Origin: Calothrix sp. PCC 7716
GTDB taxonomy: Bacteria > Cyanobacteriota > Cyanobacteriia > Cyanobacteriales > Nostocaceae
NCBI RefSeq assembly: GCF_019977735.1
Contig: NZ_AP025018.1
Span: forward strand, 9,056,580-9,120,579
Length of the DNA stretch: 64,000 nt
Reading direction: 5' to 3'
Shown here: piece by piece, positions 16,701 through 26,720 of the stretch
Numbering within the stretch: position 1 is the first letter of the stretch
How the letters are laid out: every line of letters begins with the position of its first letter
Position numbers and translations under genes: made by a program
The notes under the pieces: model-generated
Database searches by the model: none
Seen by the model: only the letters and a program-made list of their open reading frames with translations
Told to the model about the DNA's origin: nothing

Positions 16701-19052
16701 TTATAAATCCTGATATTTTGGTAAAGATTTTGAAAAAATTAACGCACCGATAACACTAATTATTAAACTGACGGCAGCAGGAACCAGTGGAACCCAATAA
16801 TGAGATGAAACCAACAACATAAAACAGGCGCCGTACAATATAATTATACAAACTCCAGCAGATACTAATACATAAGTTGGTTGCCGTCCTAGAAAATAGA
16901 CAATAACGCACCCTAAGTTAGACCAAAACCAAATCCAAATTGTTTCGTTTCCAATAGACCAAGTTGATAGTAACGGTCTTCCATCTAAAACAGCACTAAC
17001 CAATTGACTAACCATCTGTGCTTGAAGTGTAATGCCAGATACCTCTTGAGAATGAGACTCATTATTTATATAAGGAGTTAACCAATAGTCGTGAAAAGTT
17101 TCTGCGGTTGTACCAATAATAATGATACGGTCTTTAACTGCTGCTGCATTTAATTTGCCAACGAGTACATCTTTTAGGGTAACTTGTGGGGCAATAGTTT
17201 CAATTGTTGGAGACGCGCGATAATTAAGTAATATTTGATGTCCTAAAGCATTAATTCCTTGATATCCTCCTGTGTGAGCTTCTATCGGATTAATTCTCAC
17301 TTTTCCTAGTTGCCACGCGCCATCGGGAGCAAATTTGAGTTGGACTCCTTTACTGTGTAAGTAACGTAGTGCTAATTGTACACTCAATGAATAAGAGGAT
17401 AAGCAAGGAGACGAGGGAGGGGGAGTTAATGCCAAATAATGACGACGCACTATATTATCTTTATCGTTAAGCGTATTGCTAAACCCTAAACGGTCAGCAG
17501 AAACTTCTGGTGGTGGAGCAACACCTATTTTTTCTTTTTGAGAGTAGTTAACTTGACAAACTGCTACTATTTTTTCACTTTCTCTAAGTTGCTTTGCTAA
17601 TTGAGGAGTATTTTTACTAACAGGATAATCTCTGTATAAATCTAGACCAATTACTAGCGGTTGAAGTGCCTCTACTTTTTCTAAAACTTTGCTCAATGAC
17701 TCATCAGACCAAGAACCTCGCCGTTCTTGAGTTTGCGCTTGGATATCTTCTTCAGTAGCAGTTATAAGCAGTATGCGAGAGTCAGGATTTTCAGTAGGAC
17801 GTGAGCGCAATAAGAGGTCAAATGCTCCTAATTCAAATGGTTGTAAAATTCCTAAATATCTTACTCCCATAATTAATCCAGTGGTAGCCAAGCTTAAAAG
17901 CAATGTCAATGAGAAACCAACCAAATTGTTCGCACGTTTAACAGGTGCTTCTTTAAATATGGAGATATCAGGTGTTTTGATTAATGACTGCCAAGTAAAC
18001 GGCATATCAGCAGGGTTTTGACAAATAATAGGCAACCAGCTAGCACAGGGATACTTATTTTCTAATCCTTGTAACCGTTCTCGTGCTTCGCGTACAGCTA
18101 AATATAGTGACTCACCCCTTATCATTGCTTCCAAAAAATACTTTAAAAATTCTTGCGCCACCTTATCAGGAACAGGTTCACGCATAATGATAATTTGGGG
18201 AATTTGTAAATCAGCAAACTCGCGCGCTAACCCCAAACCGTCACAAGAGTTAAAAATAGCTAGCTGTAAACCTCTTTCTACTGCTTTTTTGAGTGCATAC
18301 TTTAGCTGACCAATTGTCAAACTCTCGGTTTGATTAATATAAATATTTCCAGTATCGCAGCTTTCTTGACTGGAACTGTGTCCAGCGAAAAACAAAATTT
18401 GCCAGTTTTGCTCCCACAATTGATTAGTAAGGTCTTTACATTCTGGTTCAACTAGGAATGTTGTATCAGCTTGGGGTAATTGTTCAAGAATTTTACGGTC
18501 TGTTTTTGTATCAATTCCATCACTGTTACCTAAAATAGCTAGAATTTTTACGGCTGTTGATTCTGGTAAACTGCGATTTACTTGTTCATAACTGGGTGTA
18601 CTTAAAGCTATTTCAGCATTGGGATACCGTTCTAAGAAGTCCCATAAATGCCAAGGTAATTTTTGTAACCATAAATCTTTCGTTTGTAGCAGTACGCGAA
18701 TATTATCTTGAGGTAAAAGTTTTTCTAGCCATTTCTCGCGAATACGGCGAAATGACTCAGAAGCAAGCCATAAATTCAGGCGCCATGAAAGTTCTTGAGC
18801 AGCTTTTTGGCAATCTTCGATTGTGGCAGTTTGTATATCTCGTTTCAGAATACCAATAGGACGACCGGGTAAATTTAGATTACGGTAAATAGATTGCCAT
18901 TGATGGTAGTACCGTTTGATATCGGGGTCAGGTGGTAGCTCACCAGTAATTTCTACGCTTGGGCGAACATTTTCGTCACCTATTTGTAAGGTGACGTGGA
19001 AACCTTGTTCAAAATTACCTTCTCCTAATTTTAAAATAACTAACTTGCTCAC
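16701..19052 (-). CDS. CHAT-CHASE2 membrane protein
   Basis: 783 residues from a GTG start at 19052 with AGGAG nine bases upstream. Residues ~150-350 are a CHAT caspase-like protease domain with His225 in FFAGHSSSQ and Cys270 in FNSCDGLGLA. A membrane segment (~375-395, LVGFSLTLLLSLATTGLIMG) leads to an extracytoplasmic CHASE2 sensor domain (LRSRPTENPDSRILLITATE through DRIIIIGTTAETFHDYW). Two or three more membrane segments close the protein. The layout suggests that an outside signal sensed by CHASE2 controls a cytoplasmic protease, which is inference. It is cotranscribed with the DUF928 gene. No GGCGCC site lies between 16.9 and 18.7 kb. Confidence 0.9.
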   Translation of the reverse strand: MSKLVILKLGEGNFEQGFHVTLQIGDENVRPSVEITGELPPDPDIKRYYHQWQSIYRNLNLPGRPIGILKRDIQTATIEDCQKAAQELSWRLNLWLASESFRRIREKWLEKLLPQDNIRVLLQTKDLWLQKLPWHLWDFLERYPNAEIALSTPSYEQVNRSLPESTAVKILAILGNSDGIDTKTDRKILEQLPQADTTFLVEPECKDLTNQLWEQNWQILFFAGHSSSQESCDTGNIYINQTESLTIGQLKYALKKAVERGLQLAIFNSCDGLGLAREFADLQIPQIIIMREPVPDKVAQEFLKYFLEAMIRGESLYLAVREARERLQGLENKYPCASWLPIICQNPADMPFTWQSLIKTPDISIFKEAPVKRANNLVGFSLTLLLSLATTGLIMGVRYLGILQPFELGAFDLLLRSRPTENPDSRILLITATEEDIQAQTQERRGSWSDESLSKVLEKVEALQPLVIGLDLYRDYPVSKNTPQLAKQLRESEKIVAVCQVNYSQKEKIGVAPPPEVSADRLGFSNTLNDKDNIVRRHYLALTPPPSSPCLSSYSLSVQLALRYLHSKGVQLKFAPDGAWQLGKVRINPIEAHTGGYQGINALGHQILLNYRASPTIETIAPQVTLKDVLVGKLNAAAVKDRIIIIGTTAETFHDYWLTPYINNESHSQEVSGITLQAQMVSQLVSAVLDGRPLLSTWSIGNETIWIWFWSNLGCVIVYFLGRQPTYVLVSAGVCIIILYGACFMLLVSSHYWVPLVPAAVSLIISVIGALIFSKSLPKYQDL

Positions 19053-19254
19053 AATCGCAATGCTCCTAAATCATAATTATTGTACGGGCGAGTTTAGCGA
19101 CATTTTCCATTATTAAGCAGAATATGGGTTAACCCGCCTCTACCGTACATATTTTAAACTTTCGGCTTTTTTGACTAGGAAATCTGTGAAGATGCGAATA
19201 ATAGTTCGTTTGCGTAGTTTAATATTGGCATTAATTGACAAGTACACGCGATAG

Positions 19255-19305
19255 CTACACGTTGTCTTTGCCTTGCTCTGCAACTTGTAAAACTGGTGCG
19301 TTCAT
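19255..19305 (-). CDS. possible 16-residue peptide
   Basis: ATG at 19305 preceded by GAGGGG; reads MNAPVLQVAEQGKDNV then TAG. Too short to judge by composition. It is listed only because it lies in the otherwise empty 635-base gap downstream of the lanthipeptide export genes. Confidence 0.15.
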   Translation of the reverse strand: MNAPVLQVAEQGKDNV

Positions 19306-19374
19306 GGTTTACCCCTCAGTACTATCCCTTGCACTGCCTTATACGAACGCTTTCTCAGAATATGCATCTTGTTA

Positions 19375-19479
19375 TCAGTTTAAATAAAGACCTGTTTGCA
19401 CACAGGGTAAAACTTCGTTGTTATCCAGAATAACATTTTTATACTGAACAAGACTAGGTGTAGGTTGTGCTGTTGCCAT
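19375..19479 (-). CDS. possible 34-residue peptide
   Basis: ATG at 19479 with AAAGGTGGG just upstream; the peptide begins MATAQPTPSLVQYKNVILDN and has one cysteine near the end. It lies downstream of the second NHLP transporter gene on the same strand. It has no GG-type leader like the three precursors at 27-28 kb and I do not recognise it; it could equally be the tail of a decayed gene, as the frame is open further upstream to about 19543. The rest of the 19053-19687 gap holds only a dispersed fragment (GATGCCTGTTCCACAAGAT, 19662) also seen at 48169. Confidence 0.25.
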   Translation of the reverse strand: MATAQPTPSLVQYKNVILDNNEVLPCVQTGLYLN

Positions 19480-19687
19480 CAACCCACCTTTGGCATCAAT
19501 GACCAACTGAGATAATAATACTTCCTTCCATATAGCTTTGAACTACCGTGACACTGAGGGCACAGAGAAAGAGAAAAAATATTTCAAATTATGTCACTGC
19601 CGCAGCTTGGTTTCTATTTATTGAATAATCAAATGGATAATCAAATTTAGAACAGCTTCGGATGCCTGTTCCACAAGATGTTGCAAA

Positions 19688-22333
19688 TTAAGTTGTTTGC
19701 CTTTGCATTAATTGAGCGAATAGTCCTTTTTCGTTGGCAAGTTCCGAAAAAGTCCCTTGTTGGATGATGCGACCAGCTTGAAGTACACATATGCGGTTGG
19801 CTGAACGGATGGTGCTGAGACGATGGGCAATAACTATTCTCGTTACTTGGAGTTTATCTAAGCTGTCGCTGACAATTGCTTGGGTTTTATTATCTAATGC
19901 ACTGGTGGCTTCATCAAATAGCAAAATTTTTGGTTTTAGTGCTAAAGCGCGTGCGATAAGTAAACGTTGACGTTGACCACCCGATAAATTACTACCTCCT
20001 TCACTGACTATGGTGTGCATATTCATTGGCATCATCGCTATGTCCGAAGCGAGTCCTGCCATTTCTGCTGCTTCCCACACTTCGTCTAGTGTTATTGCGG
20101 CGCCTCCAGCAATAGTATCAAATATTGAAGCTGATTGAAGTTGACCGTTTTGTAAGACTACACCCATTTGTCGGCGCACAGCTTCTACATCTAATTTGGA
20201 TAAATCTTGACCTGAGTAATAAATATGACCTGATTCTGGTTTCTCAAATCCTAGTAATAATCTAAATAAAGTTGATTTACCACTTCCAGAAGTGCCTACA
20301 AAAGCAATAAATTCTCCAGGTTTTACAGACAAACTAACATTTTCTAATACCAGTGGTTTGTCTTGATGATAACGAAAACTAATACGCTCCATAGCAATTT
20401 CGCCAGTCAGTGTACCTGGATTTGCCTGATTTGAGTTTACTTCTGCTAATGTTTGTATTATTGGCAAAGTCCGTTTCCATTCTGGCAAGATTTGCAATGC
20501 TTCCACAAGTGTATTACTCAGTTCTGATGTCCCATCCATGAAGGCATCCAATGCTGTATTAAAAGCTAAGAAAGTACCAATAGAAAGTGCTACGCTTGTT
20601 GATTGCGATGGCGCCACCATTTGCACTGTAAACCAGAATAAAGCTGCATTTGTTAATGTCGGCATTACTGTTGTTATAAGTGTAACCGTGTCTTCGACTT
20701 TTTGCTTGCTTATTTCTAGTTTGACTTGCCGACTATATTTTTTACTCCATGATGCAAACGCACGCTCTTCTGCACCTGCTATTCTTAATTTAGATATGCC
20801 ATTAATTAATTGTACTTTCTGACCAAAGATACTTCCTTGTAATTCGAGTAGTGGACGTACTTTCTCGGTAAGCATGGTGCCACTCACAATTATAATTAGA
20901 ATTGTGATTACTGCTACTGCTACTCCAATTATTGCTAATGTGACGTTGTAGTAGAATAATTGACCTAAGTAAAATAAGGCAAAAAAGCCTGTAAGTACAT
21001 TTACTAAAGATGTGCCACTGAGTTGGCGCCGAATATTATTAATCGATAGAACTCGGTTATGTAGGTCTCCTGTAGTGTACTGACGAAAAAAAGATACAGG
21101 TAGCCTAAGTAACCTATCCCATACTGCTGCTTGAGCAGAAACATCAGATGTTGTTTCTACACGCAACATAGTAAATCCTTGAACTAGTTTAAATAGTGTT
21201 GTGGCAAAGGTAGTAACTAATAGTCCTGCTCCAATTTGCAATAGTAAATTTTTATCACTATCAGGAATAGCGTTATCCATGATGAGAGCAGTTGCTTGAG
21301 GTGTCACCATTCCTAGTAATACGGCAACAACACTACTAAATAAAATAATTACTAAGTCTCGACGACGACCAAAGAGGATAAATTTGACTAAATCTTTGGC
21401 TTTGAGAATTTGGTTGGGTAAAGAGCGATAAAATGTATATGCTACTGGTGCTAACAGCGAAGCTCTACGTTTATTTACAATTGCTCGCGTTTGCTCTGTT
21501 GGGTCAAGCATTTGATAGCAAGTTGGAGAAATTGGTAGTAAAGCTATAGGTCGGTTGTCTTCTTCGGTAAAAGCAACCATTGCTCCACAGTCGTTTTTCC
21601 ACCAGTTGTCTTCCAATAGCACTTGTCGCATTCGCACTCTTGATGCTCTGACTATTGCTTCAAGAGGTTCTTTTGTTTTTAAATTATCTAAATTGGCTGG
21701 TGGATGAATATTTATTCCTAAAGCTTTGCCTACTGCGCCTGCTACATATAATAATGGAGAATCTCCTGTTCCTGGTAAAAAGTAGCTCTCTTGTTCGTGA
21801 TTGAGAGAAGACGCTAGTTCTCCTAATGCTTGCGTTGTTACTTGATGATTAAGATTTTTTCGTGCATGTAAACGTTGTATTTCTTCTTGCGCTTCTTGCA
21901 ATTCTATAATATCTATATAATCAAAAAGCTGAATATGAAATTCTGCTAATTGTTGAAGCTGTATATTTTCAATATTATACTCAAATTTATTATCAAACGC
22001 AGTTTGACACTGATGACACCAAGTTTTGACTAAAGTATCAACAGAGGCGCCTTTACTCAAAGACTCAATATCTACTTTGATAAGTTCTGCTTTGCCAATC
22101 GGTACTGCTAAAATTTGACGGTGTGTATTATCACTTTTACTTAAATTTCCAAATAGCGCTTCACCTGAGCTACAGCTAAATAAGTAACGACGAGTTCCTT
22201 CAGCAATACCTTGAGTCACAGTGGTAACAAATAAACTAACAGAACCAGATTTAATAACCCAAAGTATTTTTGGGTCGTTTAAAAGTATCGGCTCATTTCC
22301 TTTAAGTTCATATAATTTACCTTGAAATTCCAT
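19688..22333 (-). CDS. NHLP-type bacteriocin export ABC transporter, second subunit
   Basis: 881 residues. The first ~110 form a cyclic-nucleotide-binding-like sensor region (IKSGSVSLFV, FSCSSGEALFG), as in the NHLM_micro_ABC2 family. The middle (~300-600) is a six-helix exporter membrane domain, and the C-terminal ATPase has [31 protein letters not shown] and ILLFDEATSALD. There is no peptidase domain; cleavage is left to the sister transporter. GGAG lies before the ATG at 22333. It is the third gene of the hlyD-like / C39-ABC / ABC operon, 81 bases after its neighbour across a palindrome. Confidence 0.92.
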   Translation of the reverse strand: MEFQGKLYELKGNEPILLNDPKILWVIKSGSVSLFVTTVTQGIAEGTRRYLFSCSSGEALFGNLSKSDNTHRQILAVPIGKAELIKVDIESLSKGASVDTLVKTWCHQCQTAFDNKFEYNIENIQLQQLAEFHIQLFDYIDIIELQEAQEEIQRLHARKNLNHQVTTQALGELASSLNHEQESYFLPGTGDSPLLYVAGAVGKALGINIHPPANLDNLKTKEPLEAIVRASRVRMRQVLLEDNWWKNDCGAMVAFTEEDNRPIALLPISPTCYQMLDPTEQTRAIVNKRRASLLAPVAYTFYRSLPNQILKAKDLVKFILFGRRRDLVIILFSSVVAVLLGMVTPQATALIMDNAIPDSDKNLLLQIGAGLLVTTFATTLFKLVQGFTMLRVETTSDVSAQAAVWDRLLRLPVSFFRQYTTGDLHNRVLSINNIRRQLSGTSLVNVLTGFFALFYLGQLFYYNVTLAIIGVAVAVITILIIIVSGTMLTEKVRPLLELQGSIFGQKVQLINGISKLRIAGAEERAFASWSKKYSRQVKLEISKQKVEDTVTLITTVMPTLTNAALFWFTVQMVAPSQSTSVALSIGTFLAFNTALDAFMDGTSELSNTLVEALQILPEWKRTLPIIQTLAEVNSNQANPGTLTGEIAMERISFRYHQDKPLVLENVSLSVKPGEFIAFVGTSGSGKSTLFRLLLGFEKPESGHIYYSGQDLSKLDVEAVRRQMGVVLQNGQLQSASIFDTIAGGAAITLDEVWEAAEMAGLASDIAMMPMNMHTIVSEGGSNLSGGQRQRLLIARALALKPKILLFDEATSALDNKTQAIVSDSLDKLQVTRIVIAHRLSTIRSANRICVLQAGRIIQQGTFSELANEKGLFAQLMQRQTT

Positions 22334-22371
22334 TTTATAATTGCTCCAAATTGAGTGTTTAGTCTTAAAAT

Positions 22372-22450
22372 AATCCCCCCCTACCCCCCCTTAATAAGGG
22401 GGAAAGACAGGTTTTTAGCCCCCCTTATTAAGGGGGGTTGGGGGGATTTT
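22372..22450. repeat. G/C-run palindrome at the 3' end of the C39 transporter gene
   Basis: Arms of the type CCCCCCTTAATAAGGGGG facing each other around a short loop (GAAAGACAGGTTTTTAG). It is the same family as 3661-3739 and 12425-12492. The left half lies in the 81-base spacer; the right half codes for the last residues of the C39 transporter, whose TAA lies in the loop. It could attenuate the transcript between the two transporter genes. Confidence 0.75.
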
Positions 22451-24691
22451 ATCTTCTAGTATCGCTTCACCTTCAGTAAGAATTAACCGCGAGTAAGCAC
22501 CATCAACTTGCCAAAGGTCTTCGTGAGTTCCTTGTTGTACTACCTTTCCATGTTCAAGGACAATTATTTGGTCACAGTCTCGGATAGTACTTAATCTGTG
22601 TGCCACTATTAAACAAGTACAACCTCTTTTACGCAGGTTATCGTCAATGATTTTTTCGGTTTCTGTATCTAAAGCGCTTGTGGCTTCATCCATAATAAGT
22701 ATTGAAGGTTTGTTTACCAAAGCACGAGCTATTTCTAACCTTTGTCGCTGACCTCCACTTAAATTTGCCGCATCTTCTATTAATTCAGCATCGTATCCCC
22801 CCAGCGCACAAATTACATCGTCAATAGCTGCGTCTTTACAAGCTTTAATTAAATTTTTTTTTGTAACTGTTGTATCCCAAAGAGTTAAATTTTCTCTAAC
22901 AGTTCCGCTAAATAGCAAAATTTCTTGCTCTACCATTGCTAAGGAGTTAGTTAATATATGTTGAGGTTGGTTAACAATATTATCAAATAAAATCTCTCCA
23001 GACCAAGGTTGATACAGTCCAGATACTAGTTTAGCTATAGTAGATTTTCCTGAACCACTGGCGCCAACTAAAGCGACTCGCTGTCCAGGTTTAATGACAA
23101 GATTAAAATTTTCTATGAGGGGAGGGTCAAGGTGGTTGAAGCCAAATGTTACATTCCGTAACTCAACATATCCTTGTAACTTTGGTAAAAAAGAGTCGGA
23201 TAAGCTATTATTTTTTGGGCTATTATTTTTTTGCTCAATTTGTGAATCTATAGGGTTATATAAAACATCATCTAAACGAATTAAATTACCTTCTAGTTCC
23301 TGAAGAGTTTTACCAAAACCAACAAGATTATTAATTGGGGTTTGAAAGTGTTGCACCAATCCTTGGAAAGCTACCAACATTCCAATACTCATATGTCCGC
23401 TCATAACTCTCCAACCACCAATAACTAATAAAAGCATTGATGAAAGCGCGCTTAAAAGCGTAGGTAATGCGTTGAGTACCTGGTTTGTACTTTCTAATTG
23501 CTGCTGTGAGTTAATTGCTTTGGTATAATAACCCGACCATTTAGAAAAGAAATCTGATTCTAAACCTGATGCTTTGAGTGTTTCTATACCTTGTAAAGCA
23601 GCTATAGATGCTCCCGATGCTTTCCCTTGTTCTTGTTGTAATAATTGGTTGGCATCTACGCGCTGGCGCCCAATCCATTGTAATGTGAAAAAATTTATAA
23701 AAGCAAAGCTGACAATAATTGAACTAAGTAACCAATCATACTGATACATGACAAGCGCGTAAAAAGATACCATGATTGTGTCAATAACTGTGGTTGCTAG
23801 CTTCCCAGAAAGTGCGTCAGCAACTTCATCGTTCAGATTTGTACGGTTACTGATTTCTCCAGAAAATCTTTGAGCATAAAAACTAACAGGTAAACACAGT
23901 ACATGCCACAAAAAACGGCTCGACATTCCCACCGCTAATTTACTTTTAAGGCGCCGCAAATGTTGTAATCTTAGTTGAACAAACCATCCTTGAAGTAGAG
24001 CTATAACAAAGAACCCCAATATTAGCGGACGTATCCAATGATACTGCCCTTTTAATAAAATTTCATCTACAAAGACCTGACTCAATACTGGTACAGCTAG
24101 CCCAATTATGGCTAAGAAAAACCCTGCAATTACACAATAGACTAAAGCAGCACTGGCGCCTTGTAAACGTTCCCATAGAGAAGCCAATACATTAGTTCGA
24201 TGTCCGCCTTTGGTAAACCCGAAACTGGGTTGCATTGTTAGCACAACTCCAGTATATCCAGCATCGAACTCTTCTAAAGATACATGTCGGCGCCCGTTGG
24301 CAGGGTCATTCAAATAAACTCGTCGGTTAGAAAATCCTTCAACGATTAAAAAGTGATTGAAGTTCCAAAAGACTATATAAGGAAAACGCAAACTTCGGAG
24401 TTGGTCGAGTTCTTTTTTAAAACCTCTTGCTTCGAGTCCATAATGTCTGGCAGCTTTAAGGACATTAGAAGCTTTACTGCCATCGCGAGAAACACCACAC
24501 TCTCGACGTAATTCTGGTAATGGAACAAACCTACCATAATAAGCAAGTATAATTCCTAGGGCAGCGGCGCCGCATTCTACTGCTTCCATTTGTAAAACAG
24601 TAGGAGTCGTAACTCGTTTATTACGCATAAACAATTTTTGCCAGTGCTGCCACATATCAGTAGGATAAGTAGTCAAATTAGTATGCACCAC
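22415..24691 (-). CDS. NHLP-type peptidase (C39)-ABC transporter
   Basis: 758 residues from a GTG at 24691 that overlaps the HlyD-like gene by 14 bases; an ATG 12 codons later is also possible. The N-terminal C39 peptidase has Cys40 (MEAVECGAAALG), His113 (FNHFLIVEGF) and Asp129 (YLNDPANG), all the catalytic residues. A six-helix membrane domain and an ATPase follow (VGASGSGKSTIAKL, LSGGQRQRLEIARAL, ILIMDEATSALD). The enzyme is expected to cut lanthipeptide leaders after the double glycine while exporting the core; the leaders at 27-28 kb end in VAGG. Its last ~11 residues (KIPPTPLNKGG) are encoded by an invading palindromic repeat. Confidence 0.94.
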   Translation of the reverse strand: MVHTNLTTYPTDMWQHWQKLFMRNKRVTTPTVLQMEAVECGAAALGIILAYYGRFVPLPELRRECGVSRDGSKASNVLKAARHYGLEARGFKKELDQLRSLRFPYIVFWNFNHFLIVEGFSNRRVYLNDPANGRRHVSLEEFDAGYTGVVLTMQPSFGFTKGGHRTNVLASLWERLQGASAALVYCVIAGFFLAIIGLAVPVLSQVFVDEILLKGQYHWIRPLILGFFVIALLQGWFVQLRLQHLRRLKSKLAVGMSSRFLWHVLCLPVSFYAQRFSGEISNRTNLNDEVADALSGKLATTVIDTIMVSFYALVMYQYDWLLSSIIVSFAFINFFTLQWIGRQRVDANQLLQQEQGKASGASIAALQGIETLKASGLESDFFSKWSGYYTKAINSQQQLESTNQVLNALPTLLSALSSMLLLVIGGWRVMSGHMSIGMLVAFQGLVQHFQTPINNLVGFGKTLQELEGNLIRLDDVLYNPIDSQIEQKNNSPKNNSLSDSFLPKLQGYVELRNVTFGFNHLDPPLIENFNLVIKPGQRVALVGASGSGKSTIAKLVSGLYQPWSGEILFDNIVNQPQHILTNSLAMVEQEILLFSGTVRENLTLWDTTVTKKNLIKACKDAAIDDVICALGGYDAELIEDAANLSGGQRQRLEIARALVNKPSILIMDEATSALDTETEKIIDDNLRKRGCTCLIVAHRLSTIRDCDQIIVLEHGKVVQQGTHEDLWQVDGAYSRLILTEGEAILEDKIPPTPLNKGG

Positions 24692-26126
24692 TTACAGACC
24701 TCAATATTGGTAAAACATAGCTGATAGGAGATGATTCTTCGACCTTAACGCGCGCAGTAGCAGTCGTACCAGAAGAAAGTTTTAACGCAGGTCCATTAGA
24801 AGAAGACCATTTATATCCACTTGGAGTTGTAGAATCTGTATCTAACTCAGCAAAAACTTGTATTACTCCCTTTTGCTGTTGACCTACTATACCTTCCACT
24901 AACTCAGAGTTACCAACAACACTATTCGCTTCCTCCTTAGTGACAGGAAAAGAAGAAACAGAAGTAACAGTACCGGATATACCACCAAAACGTTCTCGTT
25001 TAACGGTTTGAGGTGTAATTTGTAACCTCATTCCTGGCTGAATTTTTTTACCCTCAGCAACAGGAAAATAAGTTACACTTACTAATTTGCTACCAGGGTT
25101 TACTTTATCTATATTTCCGATACGAACTCCAGAGTTAACTAATTGCCCAGGTGAGATAGTAAGCTCTAAAATACGTCCAGAGTGTTGACTTACAATTTGC
25201 CTATTATTCCGTATTTGCTGCTCAAATTTGATAATCTCTCGCTCTTGTTCTTGTATCTCTTTTCTGCGATTATTTGCATCGTCTAAGTTTCGTTGAGCAT
25301 TCGAGCTAAAATCACTATCCAAGCGTTTTAACTGAGCTTGTAGTTCTGTAATTGTAGTCATGCTTTCACGATAAGTTTTTTCTTGTTCAGCTTCCTTTAC
25401 GTCTAGGTCTTTTAACTGAGACTGTAATTCTAATATTTTTTCTGTATTTGCCAAGTACTTTTGTTCTGCATCTAAAGCAACATCTATTGTAATTGCTCTT
25501 TCTTGTTGAAACAGTTTTTTACGAATATCCATTGTTTGCTTCAACGTGGGAGTTAACGCTTGAGCTTCTTTAATACGTTGTTGTAAACTCTGGCGTTGTG
25601 CTTTTATAGTATCCTTATTTGTATTTTTGACCATAGGTGTTATGGACTGGGTTTCTCGAATTCGCGTCAGTAAATATAAACGCTGTTGTTGTATCGAGTT
25701 TTTTTCTTGCTGAGTTTGCATTTTTTGCAAAGAAATAGCAGCTTGCTCTTGTAACCTTAGCTGTATTAATTTATTCTGCTGTTGTTGTAATTGCCTTTGT
25801 ACTTCTGACTGGTCAATAGTCGCTATTATTTGTCCCTTTTTGACTGTATTACCAACTTTAACATGCAAACTCTGTAACATCCCTGAAGTTGTCGCTTCGA
25901 GTGGCACCACTTTGCGAGGGTAAATTACTACTCCCTGACCTTCAACAGTAACGGGAATACGTCCATACACACTCCAAACAGCACCGACTGCGACCAAAGA
26001 ACCCAAAGCGAATAGAGTTAACCAGCTTTTAGAGCCAACAACCTTCATCAACTGGTCTAGTTTCTCAGGAGAAGCTAGACGGTCTAACGACTCTTGTCTA
26101 AATAAAGTACGTTTTTGGTATATCAT
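24678..26126 (-). CDS. NHLM system HlyD-family membrane fusion protein
   Basis: 482 residues. One membrane anchor (~34-55, LTLFALGSLVAVGAVWSVYG), then a biotinyl/lipoyl half-motif (GMLQSLHVKVGNTVKKGQII), a long Gln/Glu-rich coiled coil (~110-310, with QRQSLQQRIKEAQALTPTL), and the return half-motif (GRILELTISPGQLVNSG) before the beta-barrel domain. This is the periplasmic adaptor linking the two NHLP transporters to an outer-membrane channel, not encoded here. It is the first gene of the export operon, and faces the precursor genes divergently across an ~870-base control region. Confidence 0.92.
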   Translation of the reverse strand: MIYQKRTLFRQESLDRLASPEKLDQLMKVVGSKSWLTLFALGSLVAVGAVWSVYGRIPVTVEGQGVVIYPRKVVPLEATTSGMLQSLHVKVGNTVKKGQIIATIDQSEVQRQLQQQQNKLIQLRLQEQAAISLQKMQTQQEKNSIQQQRLYLLTRIRETQSITPMVKNTNKDTIKAQRQSLQQRIKEAQALTPTLKQTMDIRKKLFQQERAITIDVALDAEQKYLANTEKILELQSQLKDLDVKEAEQEKTYRESMTTITELQAQLKRLDSDFSSNAQRNLDDANNRRKEIQEQEREIIKFEQQIRNNRQIVSQHSGRILELTISPGQLVNSGVRIGNIDKVNPGSKLVSVTYFPVAEGKKIQPGMRLQITPQTVKRERFGGISGTVTSVSSFPVTKEEANSVVGNSELVEGIVGQQQKGVIQVFAELDTDSTTPSGYKWSSSNGPALKLSSGTTATARVKVEESSPISYVLPILRSVSGAY

Positions 26127-26453
26127 TTACTCATAATTTTCGTAATATTAATAACTTATTGTAGGCTTCTCTCTCAAATCCTAGCTATTCTAAATATTTC
26201 GATATCACTAATAAATCTTTAGAGGATGTTTGAAAGGTTAATTTTTGTAACTATCCGCACTCGTATACTGCATAATGCTGCATGGAAGAACGTAATACCA
26301 ATGTGAAACTGCAAAGGTACCCTACCCCCGCAAAGCGAGTCCCCATGTATGAGGAGGGGTCAAATAATGTGTAATTTCATATTAAATCGGTATAAAGTAT
26401 GACCCATCAATTAACGATTTGCCTGCGATAATGAACGTATAATTTCAGATTTT

Positions 26454-26482
26454 GTAGAGACCCTATTTAATTTGGTCTCTAC
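26454..26482. repeat. GTAGAGAC-type hairpin
   Basis: Inverted repeat GTAGAGACC ... GGTCTCTAC around an 11-base loop. It belongs to the same family as 26643-26670, 49690-49717 and 59484-59511. A degraded MITE-end sequence (AGAGGATGTTTGAAAGGT) lies at 26221. The rest of 26127-26520 shows no gene. Confidence 0.65.
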
Positions 26483-26522
26483 GTACCAATTTGTGCAAAA
26501 TGATGGTCATAACTGTAACTAT

Positions 26523-26613
26523 TGGTTCGTGTCATTAATTTTGGTATGTTGGCATCTGTCGTAGGGTGGGCAGTGCCCACCTTACAACACCACAAAACTT
26601 ATGACATGAACCA
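26523..26613. repeat. nested hairpin element, unit 1 of 3
   Basis: Outer arms TGGTTCGTGTCATTAATTTT and the complement of AAAACTTATGACATGAACCA enclose an inner hairpin GTAGGGTGGGCA/TGCCCACCTTAC. It is the first of three adjoining elements with related outer arms and different inner hairpins. Confidence 0.7.
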
Positions 26614-26614
26614 C

Positions 26615-26720
26615 TATTGTTCTATGTCATTAATTCTGGGGTGTAGAGACGTGAAATTTCACGTCTCTACAAAGTTTTGATATTTACCCAACAACCCAAA
26701 ACTTATGACACAGACCAATA
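26615..26720. repeat. nested hairpin element, unit 2 of 3
   Basis: Outer arms TATTGTTCTATGTCATTAAT and the complement of ACTTATGACACAGACCAATA. The inner core at 26643-26670 is a perfect 28-base palindrome with arms GTAGAGACGTGAAA and its complement. Confidence 0.7.
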
